NCBI RefSeq assembly: GCF_014203645.1
Contig: NZ_JACHJL010000001.1
Coordinates: 124,001-188,000, forward strand
DNA from: Streptomyces zagrosensis
GTDB taxonomy: Bacteria > Actinomycetota > Actinomycetes > Streptomycetales > Streptomycetaceae
Reading direction: 5' to 3'
DNA: 64,000 nucleotides
Numbering within the stretch: position 1 is the first letter of the stretch; every line of letters begins with the position of its first letter. Made by a program: the position numbers and the translations under genes. A model generated the notes under the pieces. It had not been told where the DNA came from and searched no databases. It worked only from the letters and a program-made list of their open reading frames with translations. Below, in pieces: positions 56,833-64,000 of this stretch.

Positions 56833-58080
56833 ATGATTGACGAGGAAGTGGCGAAGCCAACCGCGCGCAATTCGGGGTGGCTGGTGGCGTTGCTGTTGAC
56901 GACGTTCGTTATCGGCACGGATGACTTCATCATCGCCGGAATTCTGCCGGCAATATCCGCCGACTTAGAGGTGAGCGAGGGCGCCGCGGGCCAGTTGGTG
57001 ACGGTGTTCTCGCTCACCTACGCGATTGCCTGCCCGATCCTCGCGGTGGCCACCAGGCGGGTGCCGCGCAAGGCGCTGATCGTGGGCGGACTCGCGGTGT
57101 TCGCGGTGGTCAACTTCGGCACGGCGTTGGCACCCTCCTTCGGAATGCTGATGGTCCTTCGGGTGGTGGCGGCGCTGGTGGCTGCCACGCTGTCACCGGC
57201 GGCCTTCGCGGTCGCGGGTCGGCTGGCCTCGCCGGAGCGCACTGGCAGGGCGATCGGCACCGTGGCCGCGGGGCTGACTGTGTCGCTGGTGGTCGGCGTG
57301 CCCTTCGGTTCGTGGCTGAGTGGCGTGGCGGGGTGGAGGGCCACCTTTATCGCGGTGGGGGCATTCACGTGTCTGGCGATCGCGGTTACGGCGCTGACGA
57401 TGCCTCGGATACCACACACCCAGGTGGTCGGGGTGGCCGAACGGCTGCGTTTGTTGCGTCGGCCCCCGGTGCTGCTGTGCGTGCTCGGCACGATGCTCGC
57501 GGCCTGCGGCGGGCTGATGCCCTACATCTACATGGCCCCCATCACCCACGATCTCACCGGCGTCGGCGGCCAGCATGTGGGCGTCTTCATCGCGATTGTG
57601 GGTGTCTCGGGCGCGGTGGGCACCGTGCTGGGTGGCCGGTTGACCGACCGGTGGGGCGTGGACCGCACCCTGCTGGCCGCGTTCGGCGGCGTGGTGGCGG
57701 CGGCCTTGGTGCTGCTGGTGGTCGGCGGCATCGGACAGGGGGCGGTACCGGTGTGGCTGGTCGGCACCGTGTTGGTGCTGTGGGGGGTGCCCGGGTGGGG
57801 CAACAACCCCCCAATGAACGCCCGCGCCATGCAGCTGGGCGGCGACGCCGCCACCGAGGCGGTGGCGCTGAACACCAGCGGACTCTACGCGGGCATCGCG
57901 TTGGCCGGTGCCATCGGCGGCGGCGTGGTCAACGCGCGCGGCGGCATCGGCGTCCTGATGGTCGCTTGCGTCGCCGGCCTGATCACCATCGCGGTGATGG
58001 CACTGTCCGTACGGCGCTACCCCTCTCCCCGACACGCGTCCGAGAGCGACACCGCTTCCGAGAAGACCGCCGCGCCGTGA
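56833..58080 (+). CDS. Major facilitator superfamily transporter
   Basis: A 415-residue protein with 12 hydrophobic helices. The N-terminal motif is GTDDFIIAGILPAISADLEV, the loop motif is ILAVATRRVPRKALIVGG, helix 5 contains GLTVSLVVGVPFGSWLSGVA (GxxxGPxxGG-like antiporter region), and the central loop is VAERLRLLRRPPVLLCVLGT. This fits drug/proton antiporters of the AraJ/Cml group. ATG 56833 has GAGG upstream; GTG 56827 is possible. Substrate unknown. Confidence 0.92.
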   Translation: MIDEEVAKPTARNSGWLVALLLTTFVIGTDDFIIAGILPAISADLEVSEGAAGQLVTVFSLTYAIACPILAVATRRVPRKALIVGGLAVFAVVNFGTALAPSFGMLMVLRVVAALVAATLSPAAFAVAGRLASPERTGRAIGTVAAGLTVSLVVGVPFGSWLSGVAGWRATFIAVGAFTCLAIAVTALTMPRIPHTQVVGVAERLRLLRRPPVLLCVLGTMLAACGGLMPYIYMAPITHDLTGVGGQHVGVFIAIVGVSGAVGTVLGGRLTDRWGVDRTLLAAFGGVVAAALVLLVVGGIGQGAVPVWLVGTVLVLWGVPGWGNNPPMNARAMQLGGDAATEAVALNTSGLYAGIALAGAIGGGVVNARGGIGVLMVACVAGLITIAVMALSVRRYPSPRHASESDTASEKTAAP

Positions 58081-58567
58081 CCCTACGGCGCTGCCTACGA
58101 GCGCCCGACCGGGATCGTGCTTACCGGTGGCGTGGGGGCTGGCCCGCAACCGAATCAAGTTCTCGACTCACTGGCCGGCTCGGGCGAACGCGTCATCTGG
58201 ATCAGCGCAAACGCCGATCGTGAACTCCATGGATACGCCGGATATCGGCGGAGGCTATGCGGCACGATCCTCGATCCGATCGCCCCCGGGGGCGCTGAAC
58301 GGCTCCGCGAGGCCCACCTGGTTCGTCTCGGCTCGCTGCCACGGCCTTTTTCTCCGCCTGTGAGTGGTGTGGGCCGGGTGCGGTTTTGCCCTGCCACGCC
58401 ACGGGGGGCGAGTCCGGAGGCCGGGAGGGGTCCCGTTGGTGCTCAGCGAAGATGTCCGGCGTGCCCTGACCGAAGCCGAAGCCGAAGCCGAAGCCGAAGC
58501 CCATGACGAAGCCGAAGCCGACGACGACGAAGCCCATGACGAAGCCGATGAGGGGACGTGACGTGGC
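58081..58567. other. Intergenic region with GAAGCC repeats
   Basis: A non-coding stretch before the kinase-like gene. It contains the hexanucleotide repeat listed below. No other structure is seen. Confidence 0.4.
58472..58553. repeat. GAAGCC hexanucleotide repeat
   Basis: Five perfect GAAGCC units (58472-58501) are followed by interrupted copies with CATGAC and GAC insertions to about 58553. If translated, it encodes an (EA)n tract in one frame. It ends 15 bp before the kinase-like start, so it may change spacing in its 5' region. Confidence 0.85.
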
Positions 58568-59989
58568 ATGCGCGGGACGCTGCTGGGTGGGCGGTACCGG
58601 CTGGGTGAGCGGATTGGTGGCGGGGGAGCGAAGGTGGTGTGGCGGGCGTGGGATGCGCAAGTTGCTCGCCATGTCGCGGTCAAGACGCTGACCGACGTGG
58701 TGATCGGGCCCTGTACGGAGGACCGGGAATACCGGCGATATGTGCGCTGGGCGACCAGGTCGTTGAAGCTCAGCGCGCGCGAGGCCGCCAAGTTGGGTTC
58801 CCACCCGCACATCGTGGCCGTCTACGACTGCGGGCAGGAAGTGGTGGACGGCTGCACCGTGCTGTACGTGGTGATGGAGGAGGTGCACGGCCGTTCCCTG
58901 GAGCGGGTGTTGGCCGAGGGGAGGCCGGGGGTGGGAGAGGTGGCCCGGTGGGGGCGGGACCTCTGCATGGCGTTGCAGAGCGGCGGAATGCACGATCACC
59001 TGAAGCCCTCGAACGTGATGATCGGCGAGGACGGCCGGGCCGTGGTGCTGGACTTCGAAATCGCCAGGTACACCCACCGCGGCTACGCCCCGTCCGCCGA
59101 CCGGCTCGCCGGAGCGTTCGCGTACGCAGCTCCGGAGCAGGCCGAGGACTGGGACGACAAGGACGCGCGAAGCGATCTGTACGCACTGGGGTGCCTGTTG
59201 TACGAGTTGCTGACGGGGCGGCGGCCGTTCCCGGATGGCCCCATCTCCCCCACAGCGGACGCGCCGGCACCACCGAGTACGCTCCGCCCCGGCCTGCCGG
59301 AAGGATGGGACGAACTGGTTCTCACCCTCCTCGCCTGGCGGCCCAAGGACCGGCCACGCAGCGCACGGGCCGTACACGAACGTCTCGCGGCCCTGCCCAC
59401 GGTGTCTGGCCAGCCGCTCGTGCTGCCCGGCCAGCTCACCAGTCCCGCAGCGGCGTGGTCGGGGGTTCTGCTGGTGGCGGCCGGCGCGAGCTGGCTGCTG
59501 CTCCGCTTGTTGACGCCGCTCGCGACCGGTTGGCAGCTACTGCTGTCCCTGCTCGCCGCAGTGGTCCCGGCCTCCGTCATGGCGGTGTTCGGTAAGAACG
59601 ACGCGGCCGGTGAGGCCTTCGGTTCGGTGCTGTTCCTGTCCCTGGGGGGCTGTCTCGGATGGTTTATCTACGACGTGCCTACCGGCTGGCCGCAGTGGTC
59701 AGGGGGGCCTGCGTTCCCGGCCGCCTTTGTGGGCCTTCTCGCGATTCACAGCTGCGCTGCCAGGGTGTGCACCGCTGCGGGCCGGATGGGCTTTTCCCCG
59801 TCGGTTGGCTACGCGATCTCCCTGAGCGGATGGGTGAACGGGGCCCTGGCCTTCGGCCTCCTCATCGGCCTGACGCGTACGGCCTGGTGGTGGGCCGGCC
59901 TCACCATGCTGGGCGTGTGCGGTCTCACCTGTGCGGCCACCCTCCTTCTGCTGTGTCCCTTGCGCTACCGCGGCGACGCGCCTGGCTGA
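58568..59989 (+). CDS. Membrane-bound serine/threonine kinase-like protein lacking the catalytic Asp
   Basis: 473 residues. The Hanks-type kinase domain (1-285) has the P-loop IGGGGAKVVWRAWD, Lys39 in HVAVK, and AYAAPEQ. The HRD motif reads His142-Asp143-His144 (GGMHDHLKPSNVMIG), so His replaces the catalytic Asp. DFG is DFE (162-164). Lys146 and Asn149 remain. These changes fit a pseudokinase or strongly reduced activity. Residues 297-465 form a hydrophobic domain with about six helices (VLLVAAGASWLLLRLLTPLA etc.), so it is anchored at its C-terminus. ATG 58568 has only a weak ribosome site. Confidence 0.85.
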   Translation: MRGTLLGGRYRLGERIGGGGAKVVWRAWDAQVARHVAVKTLTDVVIGPCTEDREYRRYVRWATRSLKLSAREAAKLGSHPHIVAVYDCGQEVVDGCTVLYVVMEEVHGRSLERVLAEGRPGVGEVARWGRDLCMALQSGGMHDHLKPSNVMIGEDGRAVVLDFEIARYTHRGYAPSADRLAGAFAYAAPEQAEDWDDKDARSDLYALGCLLYELLTGRRPFPDGPISPTADAPAPPSTLRPGLPEGWDELVLTLLAWRPKDRPRSARAVHERLAALPTVSGQPLVLPGQLTSPAAAWSGVLLVAAGASWLLLRLLTPLATGWQLLLSLLAAVVPASVMAVFGKNDAAGEAFGSVLFLSLGGCLGWFIYDVPTGWPQWSGGPAFPAAFVGLLAIHSCAARVCTAAGRMGFSPSVGYAISLSGWVNGALAFGLLIGLTRTAWWWAGLTMLGVCGLTCAATLLLLCPLRYRGDAPG

Positions 59990-60049
59990 GCGGGTTGAGG
60001 CCGGCCCGCAGCGACGCCACGCGTCGCCGGTGGCGCCGAGGGGCGCAGA

Positions 60050-60055
60050 TAGGGT
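60050..60055 (+). promoter_or_regulatory. -10 box of leaderless methyltransferase gene
   Basis: TAGGGT ends seven bases before the ATG at 60063; no ribosome site is present. Confidence 0.45.
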
Positions 60056-60062
60056 CTGCCAC

Positions 60063-60722
60063 ATGGCGGAGCCGTCCTACCTGCGAGATGTCCGGGCGTC
60101 GTATGACACCGTTGCTGTCGATTACGCCGAGTTCGTACGCCCCGTCTTTGAGGACGATGTGGTGGGCCGCGCGATGCTAGTGGCGTTCGCTCGGCTCGTA
60201 CGGGCAACTGGCGGCCCGGTCGCCGATGTGGGGTGTGGGCCCGGCCATGTGACGGCGTTCCTGCATTCCCTGGGGCTGGCCGCGTTCGGTGTCGAACTCT
60301 CGCCCGGGATGGTCGCGGTGGCCCGGCGGGACCATCCGGAGCTGACGTTCGACGTGGGCACGATGACGGATCTGGCGCTGTTGGACGGCGTGCTCGGCGG
60401 CATCGTCGCCTGGTACTCCGTCATCCACTCGCCACCGGAGGTCCTGCCGCGAGTCTTCGAGGAGTTTTACCGGGTGCTGGCTCCCGGCGGCCACCTACTG
60501 CTCGGCTTTCACGTCGGAGATGAGCGACGGCGCAAGGAGAACGGGTACGGGCATGAGATGTCCCTCGACCTCTATCGGCTGCCGCCCGACCGGCTCGCCG
60601 AGTTGGCTACCCGCGCAGGTCTGACGGTAGACGCCAGGCTGGTCGAGGAGCCGAAGACCGCGCGTGCGCCGTTCGGTTGCCTGCTGGTGCGTAAGCCGGC
60701 GGCGGCGCGGGTCCAGGGCTGA
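60063..60722 (+). CDS. Class I SAM-dependent methyltransferase
   Basis: A 219-residue protein. ASYDTVAVDYAEFVRP starts the fold, the SAM loop is PVADVGCGPGHVTAFLHSLG, motif II is the acidic AAFGVELSPGMVAVAR, and EFYRVLAPGGHLLLGFHVG is the usual post-core motif of UbiE/Methyltransf_11 proteins. The substrate is unknown. The start ATG 60063 appears leaderless. It may be independent of the kinase-like gene upstream. Confidence 0.88.
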   Translation: MAEPSYLRDVRASYDTVAVDYAEFVRPVFEDDVVGRAMLVAFARLVRATGGPVADVGCGPGHVTAFLHSLGLAAFGVELSPGMVAVARRDHPELTFDVGTMTDLALLDGVLGGIVAWYSVIHSPPEVLPRVFEEFYRVLAPGGHLLLGFHVGDERRRKENGYGHEMSLDLYRLPPDRLAELATRAGLTVDARLVEEPKTARAPFGCLLVRKPAAARVQG

Positions 60723-60937
60723 GGGGCGCGGAGTCGGGCGTCCATTGCGTACGTGTGGAAGGTGCGGGACGACTGGCCGGCGCTCAGGGTTCCGGCGCCC
60801 GCGTTCCGGGTTGAGCGATGTGCGTTGCGCGATACGCGTGCTGATTCTGGCGCGTGGTGCGTGGTGCGTGGTGCGCGGCGCGTGGCGCATGCCGCGGGTG
60901 GCTGCCGCGCCGTTGTCCGGGAGCGGTGCGCGGCGGG

Positions 60938-61582
60938 TCAGTCCGAGCGGCCCGTTGCTGCTGCCGTGATGCCGAGGCCGATCATCGCGACCCCGCCCGC
61001 CCCGCCGACCAGGGACAGTCGGCGCTCCGAGCGTGCGAACCAGTCGCGGGCCGATGCGGCGATCAGGCCCCACAGGGTGTCGGTGATCAGGCCGATCACG
61101 ATGGGGACCAGCCCAAGGAGAAGCATTTGCGCGGGCAGGTTGCCTGCTGAGTGGACGGTGAACTGGGGGAGTACCGCGATGAAGAAGACGATGCCCTTGG
61201 GGTTGGTGAGGCCCACCACGACCCCGTCAAGGATCGTTCGCAGATCGCCGTGAGCCGCCTTTGCGGGGGTGGCGTCGGTGCGTACGTTCATCGCGTTGCG
61301 GTGCCGGAACGCCTGGACGCCGAGGAAGACCAGATACGCGGCGCCCGTCAGCTTCACCGTGAGGAAGAGCGCCGCCGAACGCTCCACCAGCGAGCCGATG
61401 CCGAATGCCACGGCGACGACCAGGAGGTAGGAGCCGAGCACATTGCCTAGGACGGTCGCGAGGGCCGTGCGGCGGCCGTGGGCCAGGGCTCGACCGATCA
61501 CGAAGAGCACGGTCGGCCCAGGCACCACGGTCACCAGTAGTGACATCACGGCGAAAGCAAGCAAACGGTCGATGGACACCAT
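60938..61582 (-). CDS. LysE-family translocator
   Basis: A 214-residue membrane exporter with five to six helices. The family motif VVPGPTVLFVIGRALAHGRR lies near the N-terminus and GLTNPKGIVFFIAVLPQFTV in the middle. These proteins export amino acids or related small molecules. The start is ATG 61582, or GTG 61591 three codons earlier. It is divergent from a LysR regulator (178 bp between starts), the classical layout of LysE/LysG pairs. Confidence 0.9.
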   Translation of the reverse strand: MVSIDRLLAFAVMSLLVTVVPGPTVLFVIGRALAHGRRTALATVLGNVLGSYLLVVAVAFGIGSLVERSAALFLTVKLTGAAYLVFLGVQAFRHRNAMNVRTDATPAKAAHGDLRTILDGVVVGLTNPKGIVFFIAVLPQFTVHSAGNLPAQMLLLGLVPIVIGLITDTLWGLIAASARDWFARSERRLSLVGGAGGVAMIGLGITAAATGRSD

Positions 61583-61759
61583 GTCCCTCACCCCCCGCAG
61601 CCATTGAAGCAGGAGTGGCGGGGTGGTCCTTCCAGATCATCGTCCTGGCCTATGGGCTAGCGCAGTTCGGGTGCATGGCTAAGAGCGTCCGTGCTGAAGT
61701 GCGGGCGCAGTGGTGGACGGGTTCTCGGTGACGTCGAAGAGCGATAGGTTGCGGGACCT

Positions 61760-62674
61760 ATGGAACTGGAGTTGCGTCACCTGCGCATTCTGGTGGCGAT
61801 CGCGGACGCGGGAAGTCTCACCAGGGCCGCCGCCGCGCTGCTGCTATCTCAACCTGCGGTTTCCACTCAGCTCAAACGCATCGAAACGGCGCTTGGACAG
61901 CCCGTCTTCGTGCGGGAGGTGACGGGGGTGCGGCCGACGCGCTTCGGGGACGAGGTGATCGCCCATGCGCGTAACGCCGTCGCCAGCGCCGACCGTATCC
62001 GCGAGAGCAAGCGCACTGCGGCGACCGAGGAGTCGGCCGTGCGGCTCGGCGGGTCGCCGGGCCCGGTGTTCTCGCATCTGGCGACCCGGCTGTCGGGTCT
62101 GATCGACGCACCGGTGGCCTCGCACCAGTTCCCGTCCGCGGCCTGGGCCCTTGACCGGCTCGCCAATGACCATCTCGACCTCGTGGCGATCACCGACGTC
62201 TTCGGTTACGAGTCCAAGCCGCAGGCCGGCATCGTGCACGCGGTGATCGGGGTTGAGCCCGCGCTCGTGCTCCTGCCGATTGGGCATCGGTTGGCGGGCG
62301 AGAAGCAGGTGGAACTTGTGGACCTGGCCGAGGAGAGCTGGACCATGTCGCCGCTGGAACGCGATGGTGGCGACCGCGCGGCCTTTGTCGCCATCTGTGT
62401 AGCGGCCGGGTTCGCGCCTCGTATCGATCACGACATCGTCGATACCGGGACCGCGTTCGACCTGGTCATCCAGGGGGCGGCGCTAGCGTTGGCGCAGGGC
62501 GGTGTGCGCATGCGAGAGGGGATGGCCGCCAAACGGTTGACGGGCGATCCGATACGGGTCCGCCATGTGCTGGCCTGGCGTGACCCGGGCCGGCTTGTCG
62601 GCAGCCAGGGCACGCTGATCGAAGCGGCCAAGGAAGGGTTCGCGGGGCGGCGTCTCGCGGCAGACCTGGAGTGA
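61760..62674 (+). CDS. LysR-family transcriptional regulator
   Basis: A 304-residue regulator. The N-terminal winged HTH is MELELRHLRILVAIADAGSL, then TRAAAALLLSQPAVSTQLKR. The C-terminal effector-binding region (about 90-300) has two alpha/beta lobes. It is divergent from the LysE-family gene and probably activates it on excess of the exported compound. Operator not identified by eye. Confidence 0.92.
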   Translation: MELELRHLRILVAIADAGSLTRAAAALLLSQPAVSTQLKRIETALGQPVFVREVTGVRPTRFGDEVIAHARNAVASADRIRESKRTAATEESAVRLGGSPGPVFSHLATRLSGLIDAPVASHQFPSAAWALDRLANDHLDLVAITDVFGYESKPQAGIVHAVIGVEPALVLLPIGHRLAGEKQVELVDLAEESWTMSPLERDGGDRAAFVAICVAAGFAPRIDHDIVDTGTAFDLVIQGAALALAQGGVRMREGMAAKRLTGDPIRVRHVLAWRDPGRLVGSQGTLIEAAKEGFAGRRLAADLE

Positions 62675-62778
62675 TCCCGTAGCGACCGTTGAGCGGCACC
62701 CTCGCGTAGCAGCCGATCGTGGTACGCCGACGGGTCGAGCTCGGGCGCTGGCGGCGGGTGCCCGCGACGGCTGCGGAG

Positions 62779-62818
62779 CCCTGTGCGCGCGCACGTGGCG
62801 TCGTGCGCGCACACAGGG
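62779..62818. repeat. 16-bp inverted repeat with one mismatch
   Basis: CCCTGTGCGCGCGCAC pairs with GTGCGCGCACACAGGG around an eight-base loop; one C-A mismatch. It could be a terminator for the LysR gene or a protein-binding palindrome. Confidence 0.8.
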
Positions 62819-62941
62819 GCGGCCGTCCGGAGCTTGGTGGTCTCCGGTTCCGCGGACGGCCCGCCAGGCCGGTCAGTCCGCCGTCCGTACGCCAGCCGAC
62901 CACGTCCGGCGGCCGACGACCGCTGGAGTTGGTGCTTGGGG

Positions 62942-62983
62942 CCAGCGGCCGACAGTCATGGGACCACGGCTGTCGGCCGCTGG
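62942..62983. repeat. 14-bp perfect inverted repeat
   Basis: CCAGCGGCCGACAG and CTGTCGGCCGCTGG pair with a 14-base loop. A related GACGACCGCTGGAG lies just upstream, so this is part of a small family of repeats. Role unknown. Confidence 0.8.
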
Positions 62984-63306
62984 AGTCTTGCGTGGGGGGT
63001 GGCTCGCCGATCACGGAACACCGTGACCTGCAACGGACGGTCCACCGCTCACCATGAGGTACCGGCTTGCGGGCGTCCCGGCCGTGGCTTCACTATCCCG
63101 CGCCGCTCGCTTCGCGACCAATGCCAAAAGCCCATAACGTCAGGTGTTATGGACGCCGCGGCTCCGGGCAGCCGACACCTGAGCCTTTGACCACGCCCGG
63201 CGGCCAACGGTTCCCACCGTACGCGCCTGCCTGGCGGAATAGCGCGTGCCCGGGGCTCGTTACGGTTGCCGGAATCACCGCCGAGACGGAAAGCAGGGTG
63301 CCGCAG

Positions 63307-63690
63307 ATGAGTACGGTGGAGCTCACCAAGGACAACTTCGATGAGATCGTCTCCAGTAGCGGTTTCGTCTTGATCGACTTCTGGGCCTCCTGGTGCGGCC
63401 CGTGCCGCACGTTCGCGCCGGTGTTCGAAAAGGCGTCCGAGCAGCACGATGACCTGGTCTTCGCCAAGGTCGATACGGAGGCGCAGCCCGAGCTGGCGGC
63501 GGCCTTTGAGATCCAGTCCATTCCGACGCTGATGATCGTGCGGGACAACATCGCGGTGTTCGCCCAGCCGGGCGCGCTGCCGCCTGCCGGCCTTGAGGAC
63601 GTCATCGGTCAGGCGCGGGCCCTGGACATGAACGAGGTGCGTGCCTCAGTTGCCGACGCGGCGGACACGCAACAGGATCAACGTGGCTGA
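63307..63690 (+). CDS. trxA: Thioredoxin
   Basis: A 127-residue cytoplasmic thioredoxin. The active site is FWASWCGPCRTFAPVF with Cys30 and Cys33; the cis-Pro is in IQSIPTLMIVRDN. It reduces disulfides with thioredoxin reductase. ATG 63307 is chosen by the conserved STVELTKDNFDEIV start. The last 20 residues (VRASVADAADTQQDQRG) are an extension. The next gene overlaps its end by eight bases. Confidence 0.95.
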   Translation: MSTVELTKDNFDEIVSSSGFVLIDFWASWCGPCRTFAPVFEKASEQHDDLVFAKVDTEAQPELAAAFEIQSIPTLMIVRDNIAVFAQPGALPPAGLEDVIGQARALDMNEVRASVADAADTQQDQRG

Positions 63691-64000
63691 GCTGCTCTTG
63701 GTGCGGCACGGCGAGACGGAGTGGAGCCGCTCGGGCCAGCACACGAGCTGGACCGACCTTCCGCTCACCGAGCGGGGCGTGGCTCAGGCCCAAGCGCTCC
63801 GACCGCTCCTTGCCGCCAGAACCATCGGGCTGGTCCTGGTCAGCCCGCGCGAACGGGCCAAGGAGACGGCCCGGCTGGTCGGACTGCTCGACCGGGCCGA
63901 GGTCGAACCCGACCTTCGGGAGTGGGAATACGGCGGCTACGAGGGCATCACCACGCCCGATATCCAGCGCACCCGACCGCACTGGTCCCTGTGGACCGAC
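63683..64000 (+). CDS. Histidine phosphatase (phosphoglycerate mutase-like) family protein, 3' end outside window
   Basis: The visible 106 residues start VAELLLVRHGETEWSRSGQH, with the RHG phosphohistidine motif at 8-10, and continue with WTDLPLTERGVAQAQALRPL and LVLVSPRERAKETARLVGLL, typical of the superfamily. The conserved Glu is in REWEYGGYEG. The substrate cannot be told. The GTG start overlaps the thioredoxin end by eight bases, so the two are probably co-transcribed. Confidence 0.9.
   Translation, partial: MAELLLVRHGETEWSRSGQHTSWTDLPLTERGVAQAQALRPLLAARTIGLVLVSPRERAKETARLVGLLDRAEVEPDLREWEYGGYEGITTPDIQRTRPHWSLWTD

Larger units (their letters stand above)
62675..63306. other. Intergenic region with two long inverted repeats
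   Basis: About 630 bp without a gene. It holds the inverted repeats listed separately (62779-62818 and 62942-62983) and, further down, the promoter of the thioredoxin gene. Open frames across this part are shadows. Confidence 0.5.

Noticed and set aside
58202..59377. 391-residue minus-strand ORF with GFGFGFG tract
   Set aside because: The tract is the antisense of the GAAGCC repeat, and the rest is antisense of the kinase-like gene.

Overview
The window is high-GC actinobacterial DNA, almost certainly Streptomyces. The evidence is third-position GC bias throughout, leaderless genes with TANNNT boxes 6-7 nt before the start codon, a dgt - dnaG - hrdA-type sigma factor order, two tandem tRNA-Asn genes, many small RsbW-like ATP-binding proteins, and an FxLD-type lanthipeptide cluster. 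No taxon below genus can be fixed by reading alone.

Layout. (1) 1-16.1 kb holds accessory and regulatory chromosome: a secreted M4-M28 double metallopeptidase (cut by the window edge), an XRE regulator, an SDR, a divergent P450 / Fe(II)-2OG dioxygenase pair, a TSUP exporter, a divergent NmrA/AraC pair, a three-gene ECF sigma unit with two Pro/Thr-rich envelope proteins, and a TrmB/LuxR-like regulator. (2) 16.3-29.6 kb is conserved housekeeping: cupin, CutA, adenine/adenosine deaminase, dGTPase-like dgt, FAD oxidoreductase, GNAT, dnaG, hrdA-like sigma factor, FGGY kinase, YtxH protein, two tRNA-Asn and one CAT-anticodon tRNA. (3) 29.7 to roughly 46-56 kb is a decayed integrated region. It starts at the 3' end of the CAT tRNA with a tyrosine integrase broken by a frameshift. 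It carries a class I FxLD lanthipeptide operon: precursor 31957-32130, full-length LanB, LanC with an in-frame TAG, and a SpaB_C-like domain fused to an isoaspartyl-type methyltransferase. Next come a phage-like protein, a frameshifted helicase/nuclease plus HEPN/Abi-like pair, an RHS toxin tail with a likely immunity gene, an IS3 remnant, an unrecognised two-gene unit, a redox/iron group (DUF2243, CtaG, ferritin-like, hemerythrin), and three scattered CRISPR-like repeat remnants with no cas genes. (4) 53.8-64 kb returns to ordinary genes: secreted C1 peptidase, MerR + MFS transporter, a membrane-anchored kinase-like protein lacking the catalytic Asp, a methyltransferase, a divergent LysE/LysR pair, thioredoxin and a histidine phosphatase cut by the window edge.

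How genes work together. The lanthipeptide genes form one transcription unit (ATGA overlap lanB/lanC, strong hairpins after lanA and after the methyltransferase). LanB would dehydrate Ser/Thr of the core, LanC would form lanthionines, and the methyltransferase would act on a core Asp, with Asp43-Gly44 the obvious site. The LanC stop codon makes it uncertain whether the pathway still works. Many genes between 29.7 and 52.3 kb are truncated or frameshifted, so either the region is decaying or the assembly has indel errors there; read-level checking would separate these.
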